A stretch of 44,534 bases of DNA, taken from positions 1 through 44,534 of IMG/VR virus record IMGVR_UViG_3300034358_000002; one strand, written 5' to 3'. The notes under the pieces were generated by a model that did no database searches, was not told the DNA's origin, and saw nothing but the letters and a program-made list of their open reading frames with translations. Every line of letters begins with the position of its first letter. Position 1 is the stretch's first letter. The DNA is from a virus. The translations under genes were made by a program, and so were the position numbers. This document shows, piece after piece, positions 1-9,525 of this stretch.

Positions 1-127
1 GTAAACACCAAGAATGCCGCGCATGTGAATGCTCAGCGGGCTGCGGATCTCGGAGCTGCTGTGGACGTATCGGGTCGGGAAGTAGGTCCGAGCTACGGGC
101 CATCCGCAGCGGCTGGTATGCTGGGGC
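1..127. repeat. Terminal direct repeat of the contig, left copy
   Basis: The first 127 bases are identical to the last 127 (44408-44534). The repeat lies inside one continuous reading frame. It is better explained as the overlap left when a circular assembly graph is cut open than as a biological terminal repeat, because phages of this type carry their terminal repeats outside genes. Confidence 0.95.
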
Positions 128-906
128 AGGGTAACATTGATCTGAATGCACGGCCCACTGTGAACAACGCAGACGGCAGCATCAGCACTGTGCGCTCCAT
201 CTCCGCCAACTTCGATGGCAAGGAGACGTTGATCCCAACTGTCAGCGATGATGGGCGGATCATGTCCAACGAGGAGGCGATCCAGAGCTACCTGAAGACA
301 GGTAAACATCTGGGCCAGTTCGACACCGTGGAGCACGCTAATGCGTACGCAGAGCAGCTCCATAACGCACAGGCCAAGCAGTACACCAAGCAGACTATCG
401 TGATTGACGGCGGTAACGCCAGCGGTATGCAGCGTCGTGGTGTGTACGACTGGCGCCGCGATATGCTGAGCCACGAAGGCTACAGGGATGAAGTGTACCA
501 AGACAATGGTAAGATGGCGGTAGGTGTGGGCCACCAGATTTCTGGTGTGCCTGAGGGTACCAAGATCCCCAAGGCCCAGCTTGAACGCTGGTTCGCTGAG
601 GATACCGACAATGCCCTGATCGCTGGTAATAAGATCGCCAGGGAGCTGGGCGTCACCAACCCGCAGGCCATCCTCGGTCTGTCTGGTGCCGCATTCCAAC
701 TGGGCGAGAGTGGCTTGGGTGAGTTCAAGGCCACCAAGAAGGCCATCCAGAATAAGGACTGGGAAGGCTTCAAGCAACAGGTCCGCGATAGCAAGTGGGC
801 ACAACAGACACCTGGGCGCGTCAAGGCGTTCCTCGGGTACATGGAACCCCACTTCACTGACATGAGCACCGGTCCCGACTGGTACACTGAAGCAACTGCG
901 AGGTAA
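1..906 (+). CDS. Internal virion protein with lysozyme domain, C-terminal part
   Basis: This is the last 301 residues of a 1004-residue protein whose first 703 codons lie at 42299-44407. The frame is continuous across the contig join. It corresponds to the phiKMV gp36-type virion-associated muralysin, which is ejected into the cell envelope and opens peptidoglycan during DNA entry. The end of the protein is a T4-lysozyme-like (GH24) domain: E862, eight residues, D871, then GKMAVGVGH. In T4 lysozyme a Thr lies six residues after the Asp; here that position is V877. Before it is a segment (about residues 745-825, with LIPTV and [12 protein letters not shown]) of a kind often found next to such domains. 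The stop is followed after two bases by the start of the next ejection protein, so the pair is co-translated. Confidence 0.85.
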   Translation, partial: VNTKNAAHVNAQRAADLGAAVDVSGREVGPSYGPSAAAGMLGQGNIDLNARPTVNNADGSISTVRSISANFDGKETLIPTVSDDGRIMSNEEAIQSYLKTGKHLGQFDTVEHANAYAEQLHNAQAKQYTKQTIVIDGGNASGMQRRGVYDWRRDMLSHEGYRDEVYQDNGKMAVGVGHQISGVPEGTKIPKAQLERWFAEDTDNALIAGNKIARELGVTNPQAILGLSGAAFQLGESGLGEFKATKKAIQNKDWEGFKQQVRDSKWAQQTPGRVKAFLGYMEPHFTDMSTGPDWYTEATAR

Positions 907-908
907 TA

Positions 909-3900
909 ATGAGCGAAGCCAAGGGCAAACTGACCCCTAAGAACCCGATGACCCCTGCCGAAGTACTGAGTGCCCAACAGGCTGTCAGTCCGGTACCCGG
1001 CGTTGGGTTGGACGCTGTAGGTGGTCAAGTGGTACAGGGGCAGGTTGCCGCTGGCCAAGCGATCAACGCAGAGAACCTGAAAGGCATTAAGGCAGATCAG
1101 GATCGGGCGGCGCTGGACACGGCGTCGGCGCTCCTGCAAGAGAGCACGGTAGCTGGTCGGGCAATCGACGAGGCTAGCCAATGGTTCGGTCCTGAGGAGA
1201 CTCAGATCGACCGTGGATTCAATGCCGGCACGTACGCCACCAAGCGGTTCGCCGAGTTGGGTATTCCCCAGAACGACCGGTACACCAAGGCCATTGCACA
1301 GGCCGCAAACGCACAGGATGCCGAAGAGATCATCGGGCGCATCCAGAAGCACGAGGAGAACCAACGTGTCGTTGCAGATAACCCGTACTGGAACTTTGGA
1401 GCAACGATGGTGGACCCTGTTGCTCTCGGCATGGATGCTCTTACTTTTGGCACCGGGCGAGCACTGCGACTTGGCCGTGGCGCTATGGCTGCTGTCGGAG
1501 GTGCCGGTCAATTCGCTTACGTCGGCGCGATGGATGCGGTTGACATGGAAGTGGATACCAGTACCTACATTCTGGCGGGTGCTCTGGGCGCAGGTATCGG
1601 CGCTGTGTTCGGCAAGGGTGCGGGCCAGTTAGGCCGCGATGCAGTAAATCCCCCTCCGGCTATCCGGCCTGAGCCTATCCCATCCCCTACACCAACCCCG
1701 GCATCAGCGGTGCCAGGCGCTCCGCCAGTCACAGCTCCAGTGGTTAATCCGCTGGTAGATCAGGGCCTGCGGGTAGACACCCTGATGAAACAGGAAGTCA
1801 TGCCTACCGTGCCGCGTGCAGCCAGTGCCTTCGAGGATGCCCTTGTACAGGGTGCCCATGGCAAGCCAGCTAGTGAGGCCGCCTCCTTCCTTGCAGCCCA
1901 TGCCGACGTCCCAGTGGGTCTGCGGGCTGTAGCTGCCAAGGTTGGCGACACGCTGCGCCGTATGGAAGCTGCCGGGCAGACTACCCTGTTCCGCGTTGTG
2001 CGCGGTGGCGATCAAGCACCTGAGAGCTTCCTGCGCCCAGGTACCGCCGGCATCCACGTCACCCACGAAGGTGAGTCCCTTGTGGCTGTGCGTGGTGCCT
2101 CAGCGCCGGGTCGCGATGGTGCCAACCCTGTGACAGCCCTGCATGAGCTGACGCATGCTGCCACGGTACAGATTATGCGTGCGGCTTCTGCTGCGCCGGA
2201 GACTGTCTCAGCCGCCTCCCGCGAGGCTCTAGCCACCCTGCAAAACGTACTGGCCACCGTCAAGGTACACGTAGCAGGTCTGTCGGACAACGGCCTGACT
2301 GACTTCGAGCGGGCCATTAAGGCAGGACACAACAACTCCACAGCGAACACAATGGAGCTGGTATCGTGGGGCTTGACTGATACACGCATGCAGGCCCTGT
2401 TGAACAAGATCAAGATGCCTAGCGCACCGGGCACCCTGTGGGATTCATTCGTGGGTCAGGTTCGTCAACTGCTCGGCATGTCCGTAGCCGATGACACTGC
2501 GCTGAGTCAAGTGCTCCAATCTGCTGGGCGCCTCATGGATGAAGCACCGGGCTACACTGCCCAGACACAATCGTGGGCAGCCAAAGGCGCCCCGTCGATC
2601 CAGCCTAGCTGGGAGTCCATCGGGCAATCGGCGAAGCAGAAGGCAGCGGCATCCCTCGGGTTCGTGAACCGGTTCTTCTCTGAGGCTGACTTGCTCGGCG
2701 TCACTGGGGAAGCACGTACACTCATGGGCCGCTTGATCGACGACCCTGTACGTCGGGAGGGCTTCAGCACTAACGACAACGCGGCGAGCTACCTGCGCCG
2801 CTACCGTAACGAGTTCGACGGGTACGTGAAGCAGTACGATGACATGGTTGCCGACGTAATGGCCCAGCGTGGGGTGTCGTGGAAGGACCGGGCACTGGCC
2901 ACCAAGCGTGGTGTGGCTGCACGGGATACCTTGAATGACGAGGTATCCGCAGAGCTGCTCCGCCGTAACCGCTCATGGACCGCCGACGGCTACGTTAGCG
3001 ACGTGGCTGATCTGGACCCGAACGTGGCCCGCCTCGCTGATATGAGCGACAACGTACACGGCCTCATGGGCCAGCGTGCCCGCGAGGCAGGTGTGCGGGG
3101 CTTCGAGGACTTCGTGCCAGTACCGGGTTACTTCCACCGCTCATGGAACTACAGCAAGATGCTGGACCTCGACAACGTGCAGCCGGGCTTAGCGGCCAGC
3201 ACCATCGGTGAGGCTGTGTTCCGTGGACTCAAGACTCTGGAGCATGACGACGCCCTGACCATCGGTAAGGCTATCGTGCAGCGCGCCAAGGATCGGGCAT
3301 CAGGCATCCGCTCGGAGTTCATGGGCGCACTGGGCGTGGCTGATACCACCTTCATCCGCGAGTCGCTGGAAGCAGCGAATGTCAGCCAAGTGAAGATCGA
3401 CAGCATCATGGGCAAGATCGAGCAGAAGGCATCCGACCAAGGTACTGTGAAGTACGGGAAGGGCCGCTTGAATCTGGATATGGATGTCGAGGTGAATGTG
3501 GGTGGCAGCGTGTACCGTGTAGCCGACCTGATCGACCGTGACTTGGATCGTCTGATGGAGAACTACGCCGGCAGTATCTCGGGCCGATCTGCACTGGCTC
3601 GGGCAGGTATGCCGGGTGACAGCGAGATCGAGGCATTCATCCGGGAGTACACCAAGTCGGTGAACCACCTCGGGGTAGCGAAGACGGAAGAACTCACCGG
3701 CCAACTGCGCGGCGTGTTCGGCGACTTCACCGGCAACGTTCCGAAGGAGCACCAGCTTGGCCCATTGGCTCAGCGTGCCTCCGGCCTGACTGCTGCGACC
3801 ATGCTGGGATTCTCTGGTGTGTACCAGTTGGCAGAGATCGCCACCATCATGCACCGTCAAGGTGTGGCGGCTACCTTCGGGGAGATGATGAAGTCCTTCA

Positions 3901-4883
3901 ACGGGGGTATGGGTAAGATCCTTGGCATGGCTAATCGGGACCCGGATCTCGCTGCTGAGATGCAAACTGTGCTTGGTCTGGACCTTGCTCGGGATGTGCG
4001 TATGAAGCCGTGGAAGCGGCAGTTCGATACCTTCCTGAACTCCAGCGACACCACGTTTGACCGGCTGCTGCATAGCGGTAAGCAGGCCACCCCAATCTTG
4101 AACGGTATGAAATTCGTGCATGGCATCCAGTCCCGCATGAACGCCAACCTCACGCTGAACAAGATCGCCCGTGCATCCGCCGGGGACGCTGACGCCCTGG
4201 CTGTACTCAAAGCGTACGGCAAGGACGTGGACTGGGACCCCCTGTTACAGCGGGTTCGCGGTTATGTCTCCCTTAACGGAAAGAACGCTACAAGCATGAA
4301 CTGGGGCGTATGGCCAAAAGCCGACGTGGATACCGTGATGAACACGGCCCTGCGACTGATGGATGACTCGTTGCTGTTCGGACGGGTAGGCCAGAACGCA
4401 GGTTATGCCCGCTCCCCAGTTGGCCAGATCCTCGGCCAGTTCCGCAGCTTCGTAGCATTCGCACATAACAAGTTACTCCGAGGCACCTACGAGAACAACG
4501 GGGTGCTCGGCGTGGCGTCACTGCTCGCCTTGCAGTATCCGCTTACCGCCATGATGATGGGTGTGAAGTCTGCCATCAACGGCAAGCTCGATCTATCAGA
4601 GAAGGGCTTGAAGAAGATGGCCATTGACGGCATCAGCTACACCGCAGGTCTGGGCTTCACTGCCGATATGTGGGGCGTGGTATCTGGGAACGGGCGCATG
4701 AGTGCGCCTGTCTTCGGGCTGGTCGAGAACACCGGGGAAGTATTCCGGGGTGTTAAGGGCCTGCTTGGGGATGATCCTAAGGGCGCCGTGGGTGACATCA
4801 CTAGCGGAGCAGCAGGCTTGGTTCCGTTCGTGAACGTGTTCCCAGCATCTAAGCTGCTTCTGGAAAGCATTAAAGGAGAGTAA
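909..4883 (+). CDS. Large internal virion (ejection) protein with zincin-like domain
   Basis: This 1324-residue protein sits where T7 gp16 / phiKMV gp37 sit, between the lysozyme-bearing virion protein and the tail fibre. Such proteins form the inner core and are ejected to make the trans-envelope DNA channel. The visible parts are a hydrophobic Gly/Ala stretch (about 185-240), a Pro-rich linker (about 248-280) and an HELTH motif at residues 412-416. ELVSWGLTD follows, with E483 as a possible third zinc ligand. A long hydrophilic helical body (about 560-1300) resembles gp16-type proteins. The HExxH plus downstream Glu pattern is that of zincin metallopeptidase domains of large polyvalent phage proteins; T7 gp16 instead has a transglycosylase at its N-terminus. 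Position and size make the role secure, but peptidase activity is inference. The gene also contains a copy of the TATGTCTCCC element at 4259-4280. Confidence 0.85.
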   Translation: MSEAKGKLTPKNPMTPAEVLSAQQAVSPVPGVGLDAVGGQVVQGQVAAGQAINAENLKGIKADQDRAALDTASALLQESTVAGRAIDEASQWFGPEETQIDRGFNAGTYATKRFAELGIPQNDRYTKAIAQAANAQDAEEIIGRIQKHEENQRVVADNPYWNFGATMVDPVALGMDALTFGTGRALRLGRGAMAAVGGAGQFAYVGAMDAVDMEVDTSTYILAGALGAGIGAVFGKGAGQLGRDAVNPPPAIRPEPIPSPTPTPASAVPGAPPVTAPVVNPLVDQGLRVDTLMKQEVMPTVPRAASAFEDALVQGAHGKPASEAASFLAAHADVPVGLRAVAAKVGDTLRRMEAAGQTTLFRVVRGGDQAPESFLRPGTAGIHVTHEGESLVAVRGASAPGRDGANPVTALHELTHAATVQIMRAASAAPETVSAASREALATLQNVLATVKVHVAGLSDNGLTDFERAIKAGHNNSTANTMELVSWGLTDTRMQALLNKIKMPSAPGTLWDSFVGQVRQLLGMSVADDTALSQVLQSAGRLMDEAPGYTAQTQSWAAKGAPSIQPSWESIGQSAKQKAAASLGFVNRFFSEADLLGVTGEARTLMGRLIDDPVRREGFSTNDNAASYLRRYRNEFDGYVKQYDDMVADVMAQRGVSWKDRALATKRGVAARDTLNDEVSAELLRRNRSWTADGYVSDVADLDPNVARLADMSDNVHGLMGQRAREAGVRGFEDFVPVPGYFHRSWNYSKMLDLDNVQPGLAASTIGEAVFRGLKTLEHDDALTIGKAIVQRAKDRASGIRSEFMGALGVADTTFIRESLEAANVSQVKIDSIMGKIEQKASDQGTVKYGKGRLNLDMDVEVNVGGSVYRVADLIDRDLDRLMENYAGSISGRSALARAGMPGDSEIEAFIREYTKSVNHLGVAKTEELTGQLRGVFGDFTGNVPKEHQLGPLAQRASGLTAATMLGFSGVYQLAEIATIMHRQGVAATFGEMMKSFNGGMGKILGMANRDPDLAAEMQTVLGLDLARDVRMKPWKRQFDTFLNSSDTTFDRLLHSGKQATPILNGMKFVHGIQSRMNANLTLNKIARASAGDADALAVLKAYGKDVDWDPLLQRVRGYVSLNGKNATSMNWGVWPKADVDTVMNTALRLMDDSLLFGRVGQNAGYARSPVGQILGQFRSFVAFAHNKLLRGTYENNGVLGVASLLALQYPLTAMMMGVKSAINGKLDLSEKGLKKMAIDGISYTAGLGFTADMWGVVSGNGRMSAPVFGLVENTGEVFRGVKGLLGDDPKGAVGDITSGAAGLVPFVNVFPASKLLLESIKGE
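4259..4280 (+). promoter_or_regulatory. TATGTCTCCCTTAACGGA element, copy 1 (inside ejection-protein gene)
   Basis: These 22 bases are identical to the copy at 33973-33994 although this one is inside a coding gene. The GGAGA arm that lets other copies fold into a hairpin is broken here (GGAAA), so the conserved feature is the sequence and not the stem. It lies about 600 bases upstream of the tail-fibre start. It is a candidate phage RNA polymerase promoter. Confidence 0.45.
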
Positions 4884-7172
4884 ATGGCACACTTCGTCTA
4901 CATCCCCGAGTCCACCCATATTGGGACCGGGGCTGAAACCATCTTTGGTTTCGACTGGCCCTACCTATCGCCTGACGACATTCAAGTGACGGTTGATGGG
5001 GTAGATGTCCCAACTGTGCTGTCCGGCCTAGCGACCGTGCTGATCACACCCGCACCTGCACTGAATGCGGCTATCCGCATTTACCGCGACACCGATGCGC
5101 AGAACCCTGCGTACCAGTTCGCAACTGGCGTACCGTTCCTGCCCCGCTACGTGGATGAGAACAACCGCCAGACCCTGTACGCTGTGCAGGAGGGATACCT
5201 GTTTGCAACTGATGCTGTAGAGACAGCCAATGCGGCACTGGCCCTCGCCACCACAGCAGACGCTAAGGCTGACGAGGCCTTGACCAATAGCGATAACGCG
5301 GTAGCTGACGCCGCCGCTGCATTGCTTGCGGCGGGTAACGCGATGACCGCTGCATCCACCGCGCTGACTGTGGCCAACGGCGTAGACGCCAAGGCGGACA
5401 CAGCGCTGGCTGACTCGGCTGAGGCACTGGCCTTGGCGCAGCAGGCCATCGACGCGGTAACAGCATCCGGTGTGGCCAGCTTTAATGGTCGCTTTGGATT
5501 CGTGGTACCTGCTGCTGGCGACTACGCCGCAAGTATGATCGCCACCTCAGTGTCCGGTCAAACTGTGCAATCCACTCTGGATGCTCAGCGTGCCGCGCTG
5601 GAGCTGGCAATCAACAACTACGCCGATCAGGTGAACGCCGCCCTCGGCTCCAACCTCATTGGCTATCGTGGACACACTGTCCGCACCGAGTTGGATACGA
5701 AGCTGCGGTACCACACCCCGGAGGAGTATGGGTATGCCATCGGCAACTCACTCGCCTCCCGCACTGCGGCCCTGCAAGCATGCCACAACGCGGCCAATAC
5801 CGACAAGCGATCCGTGTTCTACAGCGACGTGTACGTCGTCTCCAAGCTGACCCTGAGCGACCACACCGAGTACGCCATCACTGGTACCGGCGGCATCGCT
5901 GCTGGTGATGCGGTCACTGCGTACAGCTCCCTACTGGAGATCGTGAACAGCACTGCGCTAAAGACCTTCGGGTCTATCTACGTCTCCTGTGGCGGCAACA
6001 CGAACTACACGGCAGGCATCAAAGTCTGGGGCTCCGGCTCTGGTCCGGGCGGTCTGCGCACTTGCTCCCTGCACTATCTGGGGTTCAACGTGATCGGCGC
6101 CAAAGTGGGTTGGCAGTGGGGCGACCGTGCTGCACCTGACAACCTCCTGTCGGAGAACGTCATGTACGGCGGCTACACCTACAACACCCCGATCTCTGTG
6201 ATCGTCATCGGTACCCAGGCTGTTATTGAGGCCAACGGCTACCAGTTGATCGCAGCGGGCTCTGGTGGGTTGGCAGGTATCCTTCACGTTGTAGCCCGGT
6301 GCATCGGCGGCGTACTTACCATCAATGGCGGTGAGTGCCAGATCCCGACTGTCAGCACCGGGTACTGCTTCGAGCTGGCGCCGATTGACTCCCCGTCTTT
6401 CGCGCACACCTACGGTAGCATCGCTGTCAACGGTAGCAAGATCGAGTCTGCCTCCCTGCTCCTGTTCGCGCACAACATCAACACCATCCCGGACATCGCA
6501 GTGGGCTCTGGTAGTCTGTGCATCTCCGGCGGCGGTGGGTACCACTCGTTCACTGGCGCGAGCTTCCAGGCGGACTCCACCTTCAGCGGTAAGCTGGTTG
6601 TGGATAAGCTGGCTCACTTCCACTGCAACGCACTGCGTACTGCGCAGACTGTGGCGTTCAACGGTCCCGCAGAGATCGACATCGAGAACCTCGCGTTCGA
6701 TACCAACTTCCGTCGTGGCCTGTACGGCATCACTGGCGGTATCCCACGGTTTGGCTACCAGCAGATCTTCGAGGTCGTGAACCTCGCGGGTCAGGCTATT
6801 GCTTCCGGCGCGGCTGTAACCCTGAAACCGCAGGCCATCCCTAGCCGGGAGAACAACCAACACTTTTCAGCCAACTGGAACCTTGCGACTGGGGTGTTCA
6901 CAGTTCCGCAGGGCGGCTTGAAGGATGTCCGTGTATTCGTTCAGGTGGATAGCGTTTCGGCGCGGGCTGCCTCGTCGGTGCAGGTCATCATCAACAACGT
7001 CGGTGTAGGTGGGTGGTTCGGGGTTGCTGGCCACTACGGTGCTGGCACCTGTGAGCTGGGCGACCTGCCTGCGGGCACCACTGTAGACATCCGGTTCTTC
7101 AACGCGGACCTTGGGACAGTGACCTTCGGGTCCTCTAACTTCGACCGCATCGTACTCCATGCACGCAACTAA
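4884..7172 (+). CDS. Tail fibre / tailspike, T7 gp17-type N-terminus
   Basis: This 762-residue receptor-binding protein starts immediately after the stop of the ejection protein. Residues 1 to about 105 resemble the T7 gp17 N-terminal domain that fixes fibres to the tail (FVYIPESTHIGTG at the start, YVDENNRQTLYAVQEG near residue 95). An Ala/Asp-rich heptad region (about 110-195) looks like a trimeric coiled coil. A long Gly/Ser/Thr-rich beta region (about 260-620) looks like the parallel beta-helix of tailspike depolymerases. The last 110 residues look like a beta-sandwich head of C1q/TNF type (IVLHARN at the end). The enzyme fold and any polysaccharide substrate are inference. The distal part is expected to vary between related phages because it decides host range. 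Confidence 0.85.
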   Translation: MAHFVYIPESTHIGTGAETIFGFDWPYLSPDDIQVTVDGVDVPTVLSGLATVLITPAPALNAAIRIYRDTDAQNPAYQFATGVPFLPRYVDENNRQTLYAVQEGYLFATDAVETANAALALATTADAKADEALTNSDNAVADAAAALLAAGNAMTAASTALTVANGVDAKADTALADSAEALALAQQAIDAVTASGVASFNGRFGFVVPAAGDYAASMIATSVSGQTVQSTLDAQRAALELAINNYADQVNAALGSNLIGYRGHTVRTELDTKLRYHTPEEYGYAIGNSLASRTAALQACHNAANTDKRSVFYSDVYVVSKLTLSDHTEYAITGTGGIAAGDAVTAYSSLLEIVNSTALKTFGSIYVSCGGNTNYTAGIKVWGSGSGPGGLRTCSLHYLGFNVIGAKVGWQWGDRAAPDNLLSENVMYGGYTYNTPISVIVIGTQAVIEANGYQLIAAGSGGLAGILHVVARCIGGVLTINGGECQIPTVSTGYCFELAPIDSPSFAHTYGSIAVNGSKIESASLLLFAHNINTIPDIAVGSGSLCISGGGGYHSFTGASFQADSTFSGKLVVDKLAHFHCNALRTAQTVAFNGPAEIDIENLAFDTNFRRGLYGITGGIPRFGYQQIFEVVNLAGQAIASGAAVTLKPQAIPSRENNQHFSANWNLATGVFTVPQGGLKDVRVFVQVDSVSARAASSVQVIINNVGVGGWFGVAGHYGAGTCELGDLPAGTTVDIRFFNADLGTVTFGSSNFDRIVLHARN

Positions 7173-7181
7173 GAGGTAGAC

Positions 7182-7517
7182 ATGAGCGCAAACGGCACAG
7201 CCTCCTTGGAGCTGATGGCCAGCCTGCACGCAATGCTGACGGAGACGTTCATCGACGATCTCCGTTGGTACCGGGAGCAGGGTATCCCTGTCCCTGCTGC
7301 TGAGAAGGCTGCGACCGCCAAGTTCTTGAAGGACAACGCAATCACCTGTGACCCGGCAGACGCCGCAGACATCGAGGCCCTGCGCCAAGAACTGACTGCA
7401 TCCCTGTCCGAGAAACGACGTAAGGCGCTGAGCAAGACCCTCGACGGCGACACTGCCTCCGACCTTGCCGCGCTGTACGGCTTTGATGAGCCACCGAAAG
7501 GAGCTACAGTACAATGA
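7182..7517 (+). CDS. Terminase small subunit
   Basis: This 111-residue acidic helical protein starts nine bases after the fibre gene and overlaps the large terminase by four bases (ATGA), so the two are translationally coupled. Position and size match small terminase subunits of T7-like phages (DNA maturase A), which recognise the concatemer junction and recruit the large subunit. The sequence is too diverged for motif proof by eye. Confidence 0.8.
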   Translation: MSANGTASLELMASLHAMLTETFIDDLRWYREQGIPVPAAEKAATAKFLKDNAITCDPADAADIEALRQELTASLSEKRRKALSKTLDGDTASDLAALYGFDEPPKGATVQ

Positions 7518-9292
7518 CCCCACACGAGCGGTTAACCCTCGCGGCAGAGACTGCCGAGATGTATCCCCGCTTCCGCGACTTCTGCCTGGACGCCATGCTG
7601 TTCCTCGGCTTCACGATGACGTGGATGCAGTTGGACATCGCAGACTACATGCAGGACGGAAGCAACCGGGACATGGTAGCCGCTCAACGTGGTGAGGCCA
7701 AGTCTACCATTGCCTGCCTCTTCGCTATCTGGTGCATCATCCAGCAGCCGAGTGCGCGGGTCATGCTCATCTCTGGCTCTGGTGACAAGGCGGAGGAGAA
7801 CGGGCAGCTCATCACCAAGATGATCATGCACTGGGAACTCCTCGCGTACTTGCGACCAGAGGCCAAATACGGGGACCGGACATCCGTCACCTCGTTCGAT
7901 GTGAACTGGGCATTGAAGGGCGTAGAGAAGTCTGCGTCTGTGAACTGCATGGGTATCACGGCTGCCCTCCAAGGGTACCGCGCCGACCTGCTGATCCCCG
8001 ATGACATCGAGACAACCAAGAACGGCTTGACGGCGACCGAGCGGGCGAAGCTAACTCGGCAGTCCCAAGAGTTCACCAGTATCTGCACCCACGGCAAGAT
8101 CCTGTATCTCGGTACCCCGCAGTCGCGGGAGTCGATCTACAATGGCCTCCCTGCCCGTGGCTTCAACATGCGTATCTGGCCGGGCCGCTTCCCTTCGCAG
8201 GATGAGCAGGATCGCTACGGCGACTACCTTGCACCGGCACTGGTTGCGCGTATCCACATGCTGGAGGCGCAGGGCCAGAACCCACGTACCGGGAAGGGCC
8301 TCGACGGCACCCGTGGCTGGTCTGCTGACCCGCAGCGGTACGATGAGTCCACCTTGATCGAGAAAGAGCTGGACCAAGGCCCGGAGGGCTTCCAGCTCCA
8401 GTACATGCTCGACACCAGCCTCGCTGATGAAGTGCGCATGCAGCTCAAGCTCAAGGACCTGTTGATTGGCGAGTTCGCCTTCGACCGTGTACCTGAGCAG
8501 CTCTCGTGGGCAGCCGACGAACGGTTCAAGTTAAAGTTCGAGCCCCACCTGTTCGCTGTCCAGAAGCCGGAGCTGTACCTGCCGGCTGCGATGGACGGTG
8601 GCTGGGGTCCTCTCCAGCAGATGACCATGTTCGTCGATCCCGCCGGTAACGGTGGCGATGAGCTGGCATACGCCGTGGGTGGCGTGCTAGGCCCGTACAT
8701 CCACATCTGCTCTATCGGAGGCTTCAAGGGTGGCTTCGCTGAGGACAACCTTGAGAAGTGCGTCAAGCTCGCCGAGGAGTTCAACGTGAAGATCATCTTC
8801 GTCGAGAAGAACATGGGTGCGGGTGCCGTAGGGCAGTTGTTCCGCAACTACATGAACCGCATCGACGAGAAGACCGGCAAGAAGCGTGTGGTCGGTATCG
8901 GCGTGGAAGACCGCCAGAAGAACGGGCAGAAGGAGAAGCGTATCGTCGATACTCTCCGGCCTGTGATGCAGCGGCACCGCCTGATCTTCCACCGCCGTGC
9001 TCTTGACGACGACTGGAAGACCCTTGCGCCGTACCCTGCGGACCAGCGAATCATCCGCTCAGTGTTCCACCAGATCCACAACATCACCACCGACCGGGGC
9101 TCCTTGCAGAAGGATGACCGGATCGACGCCCTTGAAGGCTTGGTGCGCGAACTCACCCCGGCCCTTGTCCGTGACGATGAGGCAGCCACCCGAGCCCGCG
9201 AGAAGTCCGCACTGACCACATGGCTTACCAACCCGATGGGGATTCCCAAGCGCCATATGGAGAATAAGCGCAGCAAGCGCAGGAGGAAGTAA
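7514..9292 (+). CDS. Terminase large subunit (DNA maturase B)
   Basis: This 592-residue packaging motor and nuclease works at the portal vertex. The Walker A region is QRGEAKST (about residues 58-65), the Walker B is LLIPDD (about 159-164), and the C-terminal RNase H-like nuclease domain begins with VDPAG (D375). A basic tail (KRSKRRRK) ends the protein. Length and motif order fit T7 gp19 and its phiKMV equivalent. It overlaps the small subunit at its start, and its stop overlaps the holin start by one base. Confidence 0.95.
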   Translation: MTPHERLTLAAETAEMYPRFRDFCLDAMLFLGFTMTWMQLDIADYMQDGSNRDMVAAQRGEAKSTIACLFAIWCIIQQPSARVMLISGSGDKAEENGQLITKMIMHWELLAYLRPEAKYGDRTSVTSFDVNWALKGVEKSASVNCMGITAALQGYRADLLIPDDIETTKNGLTATERAKLTRQSQEFTSICTHGKILYLGTPQSRESIYNGLPARGFNMRIWPGRFPSQDEQDRYGDYLAPALVARIHMLEAQGQNPRTGKGLDGTRGWSADPQRYDESTLIEKELDQGPEGFQLQYMLDTSLADEVRMQLKLKDLLIGEFAFDRVPEQLSWAADERFKLKFEPHLFAVQKPELYLPAAMDGGWGPLQQMTMFVDPAGNGGDELAYAVGGVLGPYIHICSIGGFKGGFAEDNLEKCVKLAEEFNVKIIFVEKNMGAGAVGQLFRNYMNRIDEKTGKKRVVGIGVEDRQKNGQKEKRIVDTLRPVMQRHRLIFHRRALDDDWKTLAPYPADQRIIRSVFHQIHNITTDRGSLQKDDRIDALEGLVRELTPALVRDDEAATRAREKSALTTWLTNPMGIPKRHMENKRSKRRRK

Positions 9293-9525
9293 TGCAACTT
9301 GATACCACGAGTGAGGCTGTAAAGAGCACCGTCGTGATCGCTGGCGCTACGGCCTCTGCCATGAGTCCTAACGAGCTGGCCTCGCTGGCTGCTGCTGTAC
9401 TGACTGCCCTGTTCGTGGTGGCTCAGTTCATCACCCTGCTGCCTAAGATGCTGGATGCGCTGAAGGAGCTGCGCAAGCGATTCTTTGGCCCGTCTGTGGA
9501 GGCTAGCGATGACGATTCGGAATAA
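9292..9525 (+). CDS. Holin, probable pinholin
   Basis: This 77-residue membrane protein has a strongly hydrophobic segment at about 30-51 (ASLAAAVLTALFVVAQFITLL). A weaker small-residue segment lies before it at about 10-25 (KSTVVIAGATASAM). The tail is charged and ends DDDSE. A weak first segment that can leave the membrane plus a pore-forming second one is the pinholin plan of lambdoid phage 21. It fits the SAR endolysin encoded next, which needs only loss of membrane potential for release. The gene overlaps terminase by one base and the endolysin by 17. Confidence 0.8.
   Translation: MQLDTTSEAVKSTVVIAGATASAMSPNELASLAAAVLTALFVVAQFITLLPKMLDALKELRKRFFGPSVEASDDDSE

Noticed and set aside
1-127. 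The 127-base end repeat as the natural terminal repeat of the phage
   Set aside because: It lies inside a reading frame that continues smoothly across the join, and a better candidate for natural ends exists at 11.6-12.4 kb.
480-1511. 343-residue minus-strand frame across the virion protein genes, and other long minus-strand frames (for example 5958-6863 and 37488-38777)
   Set aside because: They mirror strongly biased + strand genes in the opposite frame, lack ribosome sites, and have the Arg/His/Pro-rich look of antisense shadows.
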